A stretch of 64,000 bases of DNA from Paenibacillus sp. FJAT-26967 (lineage in GTDB: Bacteria; Bacillota; Bacilli; Paenibacillales; NBRC-103111): contig NZ_LMXH01000001.1 in assembly GCF_001541095.1 (NCBI RefSeq), positions 438,385 to 502,384 of the forward strand, in the 5' to 3' direction. This document shows, in pieces, positions 42,524 to 51,252 of the stretch. Made by a program: the position numbers and the translations under genes. The notes beneath the pieces were generated by a model, which saw nothing but the letters and a program-made list of their open reading frames with translations, ran no database searches and was not told the origin of the DNA. Each line of letters begins with the position of its first letter. Within the stretch, counting starts at the first letter, position 1.

Positions 42524-43819
42524 GTGAATGTGCAGGAGAGTTATCCGAAAAAAGGCCGGGTTATTCTTCATATCGATATGAATGCCTTTTATTGCTCGGT
42601 GCACGAAGTCGCGGAGCCGGAGCTGTACCGCGGCAAGGCGATAGCCGTTTCCGGAAGTGTCGAACAGCGTAAAGGCATTATCGTCACCTCTTCCTATCCT
42701 GCCAGAGCACGCGGCGTCCGTACCGGCATGCTTGTACGGGAAGCAGTAAAGCTGTGTCCAGAGCTCATCCTGATCAAACCTGATTTTGATATGTACCGGC
42801 AATATTCACGCGGATTCCGCCGCATTGTTTATGATTATTCTCCAATGGTTGAAACCATGTCGATAGATGAATGTTTTGTAGATATTACAGGTTCCAAACA
42901 GTTCGGAACCCCCCTTGAAATTGCATCTGAAATCCAGATGCGGATCAGAGAAGAGCTGGGTCTTCCATGCTCGGTAGGCGTTGCGCCTAACAAACTGCTT
43001 GCCAAAATGGCCTCGGATATGAAGAAGCCTAACGGTTTGTTCGTTCTCAGACTCCGGGATGTCCCTTCGGTGTTATGGGACAGGCCATGCGGGGAGCTGT
43101 ACGGGATAGGCAAGAAAACGGCCGATAAGCTCCTTAAGCTGCAAATTCGTACGATTGGCCAGCTTGCGGGTGCAGATCACGACCTGCTGCAGAAAACTTT
43201 CGGCATAAGCGGTCCTGCGATGAAGCAAGCGGCCAATGGCATAAGTCATTCGGAGGTGAATCCCGAGCGTGAGCCGAACAAATCTGTCGGTCATACGACG
43301 ACGCTGCCCTATAATTATACGGAGCGCCGGGAGATAGCCCGGGTGTTTCTGAATTTATCGGATCAGGTAGGAAGACGCCTGAGGCATCAGAAGCTGGTGG
43401 CTTCTACGGTACAGATTACGATCCGCGATCCGGATATGAAAACCATTACGCGCAGCGTCACCCTGCCTGTACCGACCGATCAGCACGATGACATCCACCG
43501 CGCTTCCTGCGAACTATTTGACCGCCAATGGACCTTAGGCAAGCCGATCCGTCTGCTTGGCGTGACGGCCCAGAATCTTGCGCCGAAGGAAGAGGCTGCG
43601 ATCCAGCTGGATTTGTTCAGCTACGAAGCGCAGCCGAAGAAGAACAAACTTAGCGAAATTATGGATGCACTCCGGGATAAGTTCGGTGAAGATGCGGTTG
43701 TAACGGCGGGTATGATCGGTGATGATCCTTCGGCTCTGCTGCGAAATCGCAAAAGAAGGGGGACTTCTCTGGAGAGGGATCCGGATGGCGAAAGCTTCCG
43801 AAATGAATCAGGCGATTAA
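42524..43819 (+). CDS. dinB: DNA polymerase IV (Y family)
   Basis: The 431-aa protein has HIDMNAFYCSVH with the catalytic Asp at about residue 18, YSPMVETMSIDECFVDIT with D115/E116, the little-finger domain, and a clamp-binding motif QLDLF near residue 373. It is a translesion polymerase. GTG 42524 follows GGAGGGG by about 6 bases; an upstream ATG frame from 42494 lacks a good site. I see no clear CGAAC-N4-GTTCG LexA box in the 226-base gap to cimA. Confidence 0.95.
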   Translation: MNVQESYPKKGRVILHIDMNAFYCSVHEVAEPELYRGKAIAVSGSVEQRKGIIVTSSYPARARGVRTGMLVREAVKLCPELILIKPDFDMYRQYSRGFRRIVYDYSPMVETMSIDECFVDITGSKQFGTPLEIASEIQMRIREELGLPCSVGVAPNKLLAKMASDMKKPNGLFVLRLRDVPSVLWDRPCGELYGIGKKTADKLLKLQIRTIGQLAGADHDLLQKTFGISGPAMKQAANGISHSEVNPEREPNKSVGHTTTLPYNYTERREIARVFLNLSDQVGRRLRHQKLVASTVQITIRDPDMKTITRSVTLPVPTDQHDDIHRASCELFDRQWTLGKPIRLLGVTAQNLAPKEEAAIQLDLFSYEAQPKKNKLSEIMDALRDKFGEDAVVTAGMIGDDPSALLRNRKRRGTSLERDPDGESFRNESGD

Positions 43820-43908
43820 AAACACTGAAAACCCGGGGAAATACTCGGAATAATTCGTCCGGACGCCGGAAACACGTGCTGTGCCTGGTTTTTAACCCCT
43901 GTGACGCG

Positions 43909-43937
43909 TTGATGTTTAACCGGCTTTATATTATAGT
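43909..43937 (+). promoter_or_regulatory. promoter of the ferredoxin gene
   Basis: TTGATG, 17 bases, TATAGT, ending about 33 bases before the ATG. Confidence 0.65.
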
Positions 43938-43958
43938 GGACAATGGAGGATATTATGA

Positions 43959-44213
<255 letters not shown>

Positions 44214-44252
44214 ATAGCCGGCATGCTGGCAGTTATCGAGTAAGATCTTAGA

Positions 44253-44288
44253 AGCCTTGTTTCCAATTAGGAAGCAAGGCTTTTTTTA
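44253..44288 (+). terminator. terminator of the ferredoxin gene
   Basis: AGCCTTGTTTCC pairs with GGAAGCAAGGCT followed by seven T. Confidence 0.85.
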
Positions 44289-44437
44289 TAGAGGGGGCAT
44301 AATTCTCCATTTAAAGAGAAAAGAAAAGGGGGACAGGACAGCCGTTTAAATCCCCGAAATACAGGTCCGATTAAACGAACAACTTCATTCTGCCGATAAA
44401 TAGGGAAAGAAAGCGGAAACCCGAGAGGGGTGAGGGA

Positions 44438-45952
44438 ATGAAGGGAAAACCGGATGAGAAGCTCGCAGAGTTCCTGCGTCATAATCCGATTGACGACCGC
44501 TCCTATTTGAAAGATTATATTCGCGAGCATCGTGACCAGCGGATGGCCTGGTATTTGCTTGGAAGAGAATATTCATCCCGCGGGGAGCACGGGAAGGCCG
44601 CGTACTGTTTCGGACAGTCGGGAGAAATTTTCGAAGCGTTCGAGAAAAAGAAAATCGCCGTCGACTGGTCAGCGCTGGATCCGGCGGCATCGTGGCCGCC
44701 GCAGCTGATTGCGGCCGCAAAGCGCCGGCGCCGCCATAGAATGGCCCGTACCGGACTGATTCTGCTGCTCTTGGCGCTGTGGCCGACCATCGCCGGCCTG
44801 GATCCGGACCGGCGCGCAGCAAGTTCCCTTCCGGCCGGCGCTGCATTAGCGGCAGCGGAGCCGGCCGCAGGCGAAGGCACGCTGCGTGCTTACTTGGCGG
44901 CCGCAGGCGAAGGTAATCCGCTCGAAAGCGCAGGAGCGCTCGAGCGGATGCTGCTGCGCGACAGGAAAGGCGGCGGGGAGGCCGCACTTCTGTCGGCGAA
45001 GAGTCTGGAAGGGCCCGGCGGCAGGTGGCTCGCCTGGCACCTTCCGCTGCAGCCGCTCCTCTCCGTAAGGAGCGGCGAGCCGGGACAGCCGGCAGGCATC
45101 TCCTACTATGATGCCGCCACCTGCGCCTGCAAACCGGACGACCCGGCCCGGCTGGCGGGCCCGGTCGATGCTTGGCGGCAGAGGCAGGAGCAGCTCCTCG
45201 TGCTGCGCTCTGCTGTGGAGGCTTACCGCGAGACCCGCGGCAAGGTCCCGCAGAGCCCGGAGGAGCTGCTGCGGCCCTATCCGGACAATGTGCTGTCCGG
45301 GATGACGCCGTATATGCGGGAGATGTTCCCGCATGTGAGGAAGCAGGCTGAAGCGCCGGGCGGTCTGCGGGGCGCGGCTGGCAGCAGCGCGCCTGGAGAT
45401 GCGCCCGCGGGCGGCTCCGGGGCTGCGGCGGCAGCTTCCTCCCCGGACCCTGCGCTGCAGGAGCCGATGCGGATCATTATCGACAAGAGCACGCACCGGA
45501 TGGCGCTTGTAAGCGGAGAGACGATAGTCCGCAGCTACAAGGTCGGGCTGGGAGGGATTCGGACGCCGGAGGGAGAGTTCGCTATCTCGGAGAAGGTGCG
45601 CGATCCCAAAGGCAAATCACAGGGAGAGTTCGGGACCCGGGGCATGGTGCTCTCGGGAACGAATTATGCGATCCACGGAACCGGCCGTCTTGCTTCTATC
45701 GGCAAAGATCAGTCTCTGGGATGTGTCAGAATGGGGCAGGCGGAGGTTGAGGAACTATTTGATATGGTGCCTCTCGGGACGAAAGTAACTATCGGGAGCG
45801 GGCTGCTTCCCAAAGGGCTTACGAATGGACCCGGTTCATCGGGCCCGGGGAATAATTCTGCCGGAGGCTCGATCCCGCCCCAAGCGCCCTTTAAGCTTCC
45901 TGCTGAAGTTCAAGAGAAGAATCCCGGCAAAATATACCGCTGGTTGAATTAA
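44438..45952 (+). CDS. membrane-anchored L,D-transpeptidase (YkuD domain)
   Basis: The 504-aa protein has a cytoplasmic 100-residue start, one transmembrane helix (ARTGLILLLLALWPTIAG, about 104-120), a long A/G/P-rich extracytoplasmic region of high GC, and a YkuD domain from about 345: RIIIDKSTHRMALVSG, YKVGLGGIRTPEGEF and NYAIHGTG...SLGCVRM with the catalytic Cys near 429. These enzymes make 3-3 crosslinks in peptidoglycan. The usual SHGC is SLGC here. A Pro-rich tail follows. ATG lies after GAGGGGTGAG. Confidence 0.9.
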   Translation: MKGKPDEKLAEFLRHNPIDDRSYLKDYIREHRDQRMAWYLLGREYSSRGEHGKAAYCFGQSGEIFEAFEKKKIAVDWSALDPAASWPPQLIAAAKRRRRHRMARTGLILLLLALWPTIAGLDPDRRAASSLPAGAALAAAEPAAGEGTLRAYLAAAGEGNPLESAGALERMLLRDRKGGGEAALLSAKSLEGPGGRWLAWHLPLQPLLSVRSGEPGQPAGISYYDAATCACKPDDPARLAGPVDAWRQRQEQLLVLRSAVEAYRETRGKVPQSPEELLRPYPDNVLSGMTPYMREMFPHVRKQAEAPGGLRGAAGSSAPGDAPAGGSGAAAAASSPDPALQEPMRIIIDKSTHRMALVSGETIVRSYKVGLGGIRTPEGEFAISEKVRDPKGKSQGEFGTRGMVLSGTNYAIHGTGRLASIGKDQSLGCVRMGQAEVEELFDMVPLGTKVTIGSGLLPKGLTNGPGSSGPGNNSAGGSIPPQAPFKLPAEVQEKNPGKIYRWLN

Positions 45953-46003
45953 CCGGTTCGGTCTTGTGACCGGACCTGGAAAGAAATAACGGTAACAGGT
46001 TTG

Positions 46004-46037
46004 ACGGCCTCCCGGGATGTATGCCGGGTGGTCTTTT
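46004..46037 (+). terminator. terminator of the L,D-transpeptidase gene
   Basis: GGCC.CCCGG/CCGGG.GGTC hairpin followed by TCTTTTT. The remaining gap to 46482 (about 440 bases) shows no convincing gene; an 87-codon frame at 46198 has no family features. A TATAAT at 46375-46380 without a good -35 may belong to the pyrD promoter. Confidence 0.65.
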
Positions 46038-46482
46038 TGACGGCCGTGAATAATAGGAGATTAACAAAGGTCCGGGCTCCCCTTCTCCTGGTCCTGTTAA
46101 TGGATGTTATGGGATGTGCTTGGGGAATCCCGACAGGCTGTGTGAAGTGATTAGTTCCGTTCGGTACTAGTCTGCTTTAGCTGGACACAGGAAAGTCTTG
46201 ATTTGTGTCTTATACTCCAGCGGAACCGTTCCGCAATTACAGGATAACAGCTCAACCATTCAGCCGTCTCCGACCAGTAGTATCCGCATGATTGCTTATG
46301 CAGCACAGTTTTCAAACCGTAGGGCTAGAAGAAAGAAGTTCAAAGCACGCGATAAAACAAGCTGCACAGGGGTATATAATTTCATGCGATTGGAATCGTT
46401 CTCAATCCAAAATATTTTGCAATATAACGGGGAACAGGATAAACTGACAAATGAGAGTTAAGAGGAACGGAGTGTCGACTGC

Positions 46483-47583
46483 ATGGTATATAAATCGATT
46501 GCCAAGCCGGTCTTGTTTCGCATGGATCCGGAGAAGGCGCATCACCTGACTGTCCACGGTCTTGAATTTGCTTCAAAGGTCCCCGGACTTCCATCCTGCA
46601 TTCAGGCAGTTTGGGGTGTACGCAAGGCGGCGGAGCTGCAGATGAGTTTGTGGAATCTGTCCTTCCCGAGCCCGGTTGGTCTTGCTGCGGGATTGGACAA
46701 GAATGGAGTTGCCGTTGCCGGATTTTCACAGATGGGCTTCGGTTTCATGGAAGTGGGCACGGTTACGCCCAAACCCCAATCCGGCAATGATAAACCGAGG
46801 CTTTTCCGCCTTCCTGAGGACGATGCACTGATCAACCGTATGGGGTTCAATAACCTGGGGGCGCAAGCAATGGCGGACAGTCTTGGCAAACTCAAGAGTA
46901 CGCCCATCCCTGTGGCCGTCAATATCGGTAAAAATAAAGTGACTCCCAACGAGCATGCTGAAGAAGATTACCGCTCGTGTATCCGCACGCTGTATAGCCA
47001 TGGCGATTTTTTTGTCGTCAATATCAGTTCACCGAATACACCGGATCTGCGTAATTTGCAGCATGGCAATGATTTGCAGCGGCTGCTTGACGCTGTCGTA
47101 GGCGAGATGAACGCCCAGCATCAGGAGCATGGAGGTTCCCCGAAACCTGTTCTTGTTAAGATTGCGCCGGATCTTACGGATATCGAACTTCAAAGCACGA
47201 TATCCGTAATCGAGGCCAGCGGCGTATCGGGTATTATTATTTCGAATACCACGCTTAGCCGGGATGGACTTAGCCATCCGAACCGTGATCAAGCCGGGGG
47301 GCTTAGCGGACGTCCGCTTACAATCCGCTCTACAGAGCTGATTTCGCGTGTGTATGCAATGACCGGAGGGAAGCTGCCGATCATTGGCTCCGGCGGAATT
47401 TTCACTGCCCAGGACGCTTATGACAAAATAAAAGCGGGAGCCAGTCTCGTTGAAATCTATACCGCGCTTATTTATGAAGGGCCGGGGATTTTGAAAAAGC
47501 TGAATGAAGGTCTGCTAGCTTTGCTTAAAAAGGATGGCTATACCCATATTTCCCAGGCAATCGGAGCAGATCATCGATCTTGA
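46483..47583 (+). CDS. pyrD: dihydroorotate dehydrogenase, quinone-dependent class 2
   Basis: The 366-aa length and N-terminal helix (RMDPEKAHHLTVHGLEFA) mark the membrane-associated class 2 enzyme. FMN-site motifs SPVGLAAGLDKNG, MEVGTVTPKPQ and NRMGFNN are present, and NISSPNTPDLR has the class 2 catalytic Ser instead of Cys. It oxidises dihydroorotate and passes electrons to quinone. Firmicutes usually carry class 1B PyrDB/PyrK in the pyr operon, so this copy stands alone, followed 21 bases later by the small alarmone synthetase gene. Confidence 0.95.
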   Translation: MVYKSIAKPVLFRMDPEKAHHLTVHGLEFASKVPGLPSCIQAVWGVRKAAELQMSLWNLSFPSPVGLAAGLDKNGVAVAGFSQMGFGFMEVGTVTPKPQSGNDKPRLFRLPEDDALINRMGFNNLGAQAMADSLGKLKSTPIPVAVNIGKNKVTPNEHAEEDYRSCIRTLYSHGDFFVVNISSPNTPDLRNLQHGNDLQRLLDAVVGEMNAQHQEHGGSPKPVLVKIAPDLTDIELQSTISVIEASGVSGIIISNTTLSRDGLSHPNRDQAGGLSGRPLTIRSTELISRVYAMTGGKLPIIGSGGIFTAQDAYDKIKAGASLVEIYTALIYEGPGILKKLNEGLLALLKKDGYTHISQAIGADHRS

Positions 47584-47604
47584 CTGGAAGTGGAGGCAGT
47601 TTGA

Positions 47605-48408
47605 ATGGATGGAAGAGATTGGAAGAAGTTTTTGTTTCCTTATGAACAAACCGCAGAAGAACTCAAAATCAAATTCAAAACGTTACGGGCGGAACTGAAA
47701 AACAGGGAAGAGTATTCCCCTATTGAGTTCGTTACCGGACGCGTTAAGAAAATTTCCAGCATCCTCGAAAAAGCCAAAAAATTAAATGTGTCTATGGACG
47801 ATTTGGAGACCGGTATCGAAGATATCGCGGGAATCCGCATCATGTGCCAGTTTGTGGAAGATATTGAAACACTCCGTGAGCTGATACATCAGCGTAAAGA
47901 TATGACCGTCTTATATGAGAAGGATTATGTCGCCAATAAGAAGGAAAGCGGCTACCGGAGCTTCCATATCATTATTGAGTATCCGGTACAAACGTCGCTT
48001 GGTATGAAAAAGGTGCTTGCCGAGATTCAGCTGCGAACACTGGCGATGAATTTCTGGGCAACGATCGAGCATTCTTTAAATTATAAATACAAGGAAAGTA
48101 TGCTGCCTGATGAAGTCCGGATCCGGCTCAGCAGAGCGGCGGAAGCCGCCTACGTACTCGACCAGGAGATGTCGAATATACGGGGTGAAATTGTAGAAGC
48201 ACAGAAGCTGTTTGAGGATCACTCCAGCCTCGTAACGGTTGTACTGAACTGTATTCAAATGCTGTACTTTTACCACCGGGTCCGTGAGGCCGTGCAATTT
48301 CAAATGCGGTTTAATGAGATATGGGAAAAAGAGGACACAAGAGCGCTCAGAGCCCTTAAGGAAGAAATCGAGGAAGCGATTGCCCGTGCCAAGAAGGGCG
48401 GGCGCTAG
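47605..48408 (+). CDS. relQ: small alarmone synthetase, RelQ/SasB type
   Basis: A 267-aa protein with only the synthetase domain: FVTGRVKKISSILEKAKK, DIAGIRIMCQFVEDI, ESGYRSFHIIIEYP and EIQLRTLAMNFWATIEHSLNYKY, all as in Bacillus subtilis YjbM. It lacks HD hydrolase and regulatory TGS/ACT domains. It transfers pyrophosphate from ATP to GDP or GTP, making (p)ppGpp as a tetramer. It is about 55 residues longer than YjbM, with an extra C-terminal helical part. It is the second gene of a pyrD-relQ-DUF309 run. Confidence 0.94.
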   Translation: MDGRDWKKFLFPYEQTAEELKIKFKTLRAELKNREEYSPIEFVTGRVKKISSILEKAKKLNVSMDDLETGIEDIAGIRIMCQFVEDIETLRELIHQRKDMTVLYEKDYVANKKESGYRSFHIIIEYPVQTSLGMKKVLAEIQLRTLAMNFWATIEHSLNYKYKESMLPDEVRIRLSRAAEAAYVLDQEMSNIRGEIVEAQKLFEDHSSLVTVVLNCIQMLYFYHRVREAVQFQMRFNEIWEKEDTRALRALKEEIEEAIARAKKGGR

Positions 48409-48501
48409 GGCGGATATTATTTTCTCCGTGACGAAGAGGTCTCCTCAGGTTTGACAATGACCCGCGCCGGTTTTGCCGCCGATTGCAAGGGGGAGTTAGC
48501 G

Positions 48502-48903
48502 ATGCATGTTTACGATCCTCTATACACTGCCTTTTTGTACGAATTTAATATCAGCCGGGATTATTATGAATGCCACGAAGTACTGGAGAAGCTCTGGCTG
48601 GAGGAAGGCCGTAATCCTTATTATCAGGGTTTGCTGCAAATCGCAGTCGCTCTGTACCACCATGGCAACGGGAATGTAAGGGGAGCAGTTAAGCTGCTGG
48701 AAGCGGGGATCTATAAGCTGGAACCTTACAAAGAGCAGATACTGGGCATAGAACTTGGTATCCTATTAGCAGACGCGCGCCTATACCTGCGGCGGCTGCG
48801 CAGCATACAGACACAGCCGTTTGAGCCTTATCCCCTTGACATCCATTATACGGACCGGCAGCTTGAAATGATCATCCGGGAACGGCACAACTCAGAGAGT
48901 TAG
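48502..48903 (+). CDS. DUF309 domain protein
   Basis: A 133-aa soluble protein with the DUF309 signature: FLYEFNISRDYYECHEVLEKLWLEEGR followed in key parts by YYQGLLQIAVALYHHGNGN and GAVKLLEAGIYKLEPY. The HE pair and conserved histidine look like a helical-bundle site, but no activity is established. ATG 48502 follows GGGGGAG; the longer frame from 48451 has no site. It probably belongs to the pyrD-relQ transcript. Confidence 0.88.
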   Translation: MHVYDPLYTAFLYEFNISRDYYECHEVLEKLWLEEGRNPYYQGLLQIAVALYHHGNGNVRGAVKLLEAGIYKLEPYKEQILGIELGILLADARLYLRRLRSIQTQPFEPYPLDIHYTDRQLEMIIRERHNSES

Positions 48904-48939
48904 CTTAAGTATGACTAACACGATCGGGAGTGTGGAACT

Positions 48940-49305
48940 ATGATTATTGGTCTTCATCACGCTCAAATTACAATTCCTCCGAATCAGGAAGAGCAGGCGA
49001 AGCAGTTTTATTGCGGCGTTCTGGGGCTTGAAGAGATCGCGAAACCGGCCGCTTTGGCCGGACGGGGCGGTTTCTGGGTCACGGCAGGTGACCGGCAGAT
49101 TCATATCGGCACAGAGAACGGAGTGGACCGTATGCGGACTAAGGCGCATCTTGCCTATCAGGTGGAGGATATCGCGGAAGCAGAGTGCAAGCTTGCCGAA
49201 GCCGGTATCGAGGTACTGGATGCCGTCCCGATTCCCGGCTATGAACGGTTTGAATTCCGGGATCCATTCGGTAACAGAGTGGAACTGATTCAAAAAGCGG
49301 ATTGA
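48940..49305 (+). CDS. VOC family (glyoxalase-like) protein
   Basis: A 121-aa single-unit vicinal-oxygen-chelate protein: two beta-alpha-beta-beta-beta modules with GLHHAQITIPP, the metal-position His of RQIHIG, HLAYQVEDI and the final FEFRDPFGNRVELIQ. The substrate is unknown; relatives include glyoxalase and antibiotic-resistance proteins. It follows the DUF309 gene by 36 bases and may be co-transcribed. Confidence 0.9.
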   Translation: MIIGLHHAQITIPPNQEEQAKQFYCGVLGLEEIAKPAALAGRGGFWVTAGDRQIHIGTENGVDRMRTKAHLAYQVEDIAEAECKLAEAGIEVLDAVPIPGYERFEFRDPFGNRVELIQKAD

Positions 49306-49512
49306 ACATAGAAGCGGAGCGGCGGACCATGCGTGGTTTGCCGCTCTTGGTTTGTGGGGGCAGAGGTGAGAATGAGAACGAATGGGAACAGGGAAGATTA
49401 ATAATAGGATGAAGCAGGAGATTTTGAAATGCTGTACGTGCATGGACTAATTTTCCGTCCCTTGTGAGACCGTTCCTGTGCCAGAAGGAGAGAGTGCAAA
49501 CGCTGCTGAACA

Positions 49513-49555
49513 TAAAAAAGGATAGAGACTCAGACGCTATGCTGAGTCTCTATCC
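49513..49555 (-). terminator. terminator of the membrane thioredoxin gene
   Basis: A perfect 14-bp stem GGATAGAGACTCAG/CTGAGTCTCTATCC followed by TTTTTT on the minus strand. Confidence 0.9.
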
Positions 49556-49578
49556 CGCTCTCTACTATCCGGTTTAGA

Positions 49579-50088
49579 TTACTTGCTCTTATACTTGTTG
49601 AAGAACTCTTTGAATTTCTCAGGAGTGTTGCCTTCCGTGGCCCCATTCTCGGGTACGCCGCCTACCATCTTGTCTACCTGAACGCCATCTTTGTAATAGA
49701 CGAGTGTAGGTGTGTACTCGATGTTGTATTTCTGCCAGCCTTCTTTGAATTCCAGAAGGTTGAACTGCTTCACATCTACACCGAGTTCCTTCTGCAAAGG
49801 AACCAGCACCGGCGTGGTTACTTTACAGTGCGGACAATCCGCGCCGTAGAAATACAGGAAGAAGCTTTCTTTGTCAGCGATCCGTTTGTCTAATTCTGCC
49901 GGTTTGATCAGATTCTGATAATTAGGATCTTCAAGTATGTCGCGGGTAGCGGGTTGAAGTTTGGAAGCCGGTACACCGTAAAGTTTGTTCGCGGCTTCGT
50001 CGTTGCCTTTATTGGATTGCTTTGTTAACACGAAAATCCCGGCAAAGAGGATAATGATAATCCCCAGATAAATGCCTAACTTTTTCAT
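49579..50088 (-). CDS. membrane-anchored thioredoxin-like protein
   Basis: A 169-aa protein with an N-terminal helix (LGIYLGIIIILFAGIFVL) and a thioredoxin domain whose active site is DCPHCK (C85, C88). The CPHC motif is more oxidising than CGPC and is found in DsbA-like or bacteriocin-associated thiol oxidases. The cis-Pro is in IEYTPTLVYYKDG. It probably acts outside the membrane in disulfide formation or as a chaperone. A DsbB-like partner is not nearby. Confidence 0.88.
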   Translation of the reverse strand: MKKLGIYLGIIIILFAGIFVLTKQSNKGNDEAANKLYGVPASKLQPATRDILEDPNYQNLIKPAELDKRIADKESFFLYFYGADCPHCKVTTPVLVPLQKELGVDVKQFNLLEFKEGWQKYNIEYTPTLVYYKDGVQVDKMVGGVPENGATEGNTPEKFKEFFNKYKSK

Positions 50089-50285
50089 AATACACCCCTC
50101 TTGAAATGATCAGAATTACTTTATTTACTTCTGGATGCAGTTGTCAGAATCCTGCTTGTTGTGCCAGAAAAAGTGAGCATTTCGTGAAAAAATGAAAAGA
50201 TTGACGAAAGCTGCGTGTGCAAGAATCGGAGGAATGTACTATAATACGGGTAATTGAGTCGTGCGAATAGGTTGTCCCGACACCT

Positions 50286-50320
50286 GCCCTATCCCTGATG
50301 CCTGGGGAAAGAGGGCTTTT
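50286..50320 (+). promoter_or_regulatory. hairpin in the rsuA-family leader
   Basis: GCCCT-TCCC / GGGGA-AGGGC with a TTTTATTA tail lies in the leader, 45 bases after a TATAAT (50240-50245). It looks like a weak attenuator. Confidence 0.45.
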
Positions 50321-50361
50321 ATTATGGATAGAATAAGAAATCGAGGAGGTGGAACGAATTA

Positions 50362-51129
50362 GTGAAACGCACAACGATACGGCTCGACAAATTATTGTCT
50401 CATATGGGATGCGGAACCCGCTCCGAACTCAAGAAGCTAGTGAAGCAGGGAGCTATTAAAGTCAATGGTGCACTCGCGAAGGACAGCGGATTACAGGTTG
50501 ACCCCGAGGGGGACCGCATCACCGTTAACGGTGAAGAGATACGGTACAGGGAGTTTGTTTATCTGCTGCTCAACAAGCCGCAGGGTGTCGTATCGGCAAC
50601 GGAGGATAACCGGGACCGGACTGTGATCGATCTGCTCGGCAAGGAATACGCGCCTTTCGATATTTTTCCGGTAGGGCGGCTGGACAAAGATACGGAAGGG
50701 CTTCTACTCCTTACCAACGACGGTAAGCTGGCCCATAATCTTCTCTCCCCGCGCAAACATGTTCCGAAAACCTATTTTGCCCATGTAGAAGGAATGGTTG
50801 GAGAGAGTGACCGACAGGCATTCGCGGCGGGGGTGGAGTTTGACGACGGCTATATCACGCTACCGGCTGAACTGCGCATCCTATCCGCCGGGACGGCCGG
50901 GGAAACGCCGATGACGCATATTGAGTTAACGATTCATGAAGGTAAGTTCCATCAAGTGAAACGTATGTTTCAGGCAGTCGGTAAACGAGTCGTTTATCTG
51001 AAGCGGATTTCGATGGGCCCCCTGGTACTCGATCCCCTGCTTGGGCTTGGAGATTACCGGGAATTATCGGAAGCCGAGCTGTCTTTGCTCAAAAATTACG
51101 GAACGGGCAGTAAGTATGAAAGAAATTAA
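50362..51129 (+). CDS. RsuA family ribosomal small-subunit pseudouridine synthase
   Basis: A 255-aa protein with an N-terminal S4 RNA-binding domain (RLDKLLSHMGCGTRSELKKL) and a catalytic domain with the Asp in FPVGRLDKDTEGLLLLTNDG, plus KTYFAHVEG and GKFHQVKRMF. It makes a pseudouridine in 16S rRNA or in another RNA helix; which site cannot be told. GTG 50362 follows GAGGAGGTGG. The start follows a structured leader with a hairpin at 50286-50320. Confidence 0.93.
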   Translation: MKRTTIRLDKLLSHMGCGTRSELKKLVKQGAIKVNGALAKDSGLQVDPEGDRITVNGEEIRYREFVYLLLNKPQGVVSATEDNRDRTVIDLLGKEYAPFDIFPVGRLDKDTEGLLLLTNDGKLAHNLLSPRKHVPKTYFAHVEGMVGESDRQAFAAGVEFDDGYITLPAELRILSAGTAGETPMTHIELTIHEGKFHQVKRMFQAVGKRVVYLKRISMGPLVLDPLLGLGDYRELSEAELSLLKNYGTGSKYERN

Positions 51130-51131
51130 GT

Positions 51132-51150
51132 AAGAAAGAAAGAAAGAAAG
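51132..51150 (+). repeat. tetranucleotide AAGA microsatellite
   Basis: Nearly five tandem copies of AAGA lie just after the pseudouridine synthase stop codon, in the gap before the HAD gene. Confidence 0.8.
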
Positions 51151-51252
51151 CTAGTCTTGCTATATCTGTCGTGGAATGTGTCCTTGGAAGATGAATCTTA
51201 CAGGGACAGGCAGCCTACGACCTATAAACGAATGGAGAAGGGAGCCGGCAGC

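Noticed and set aside
46198-46461. 87-codon plus-strand frame before pyrD
   Set aside because: No good ribosome site, irregular composition and no family features; it probably covers only the pyrD upstream region.
51132-51150. CRISPR-like repeat
   Set aside because: It is a simple AAGA tandem repeat without spacers; no CRISPR array or cas gene was seen in the window.
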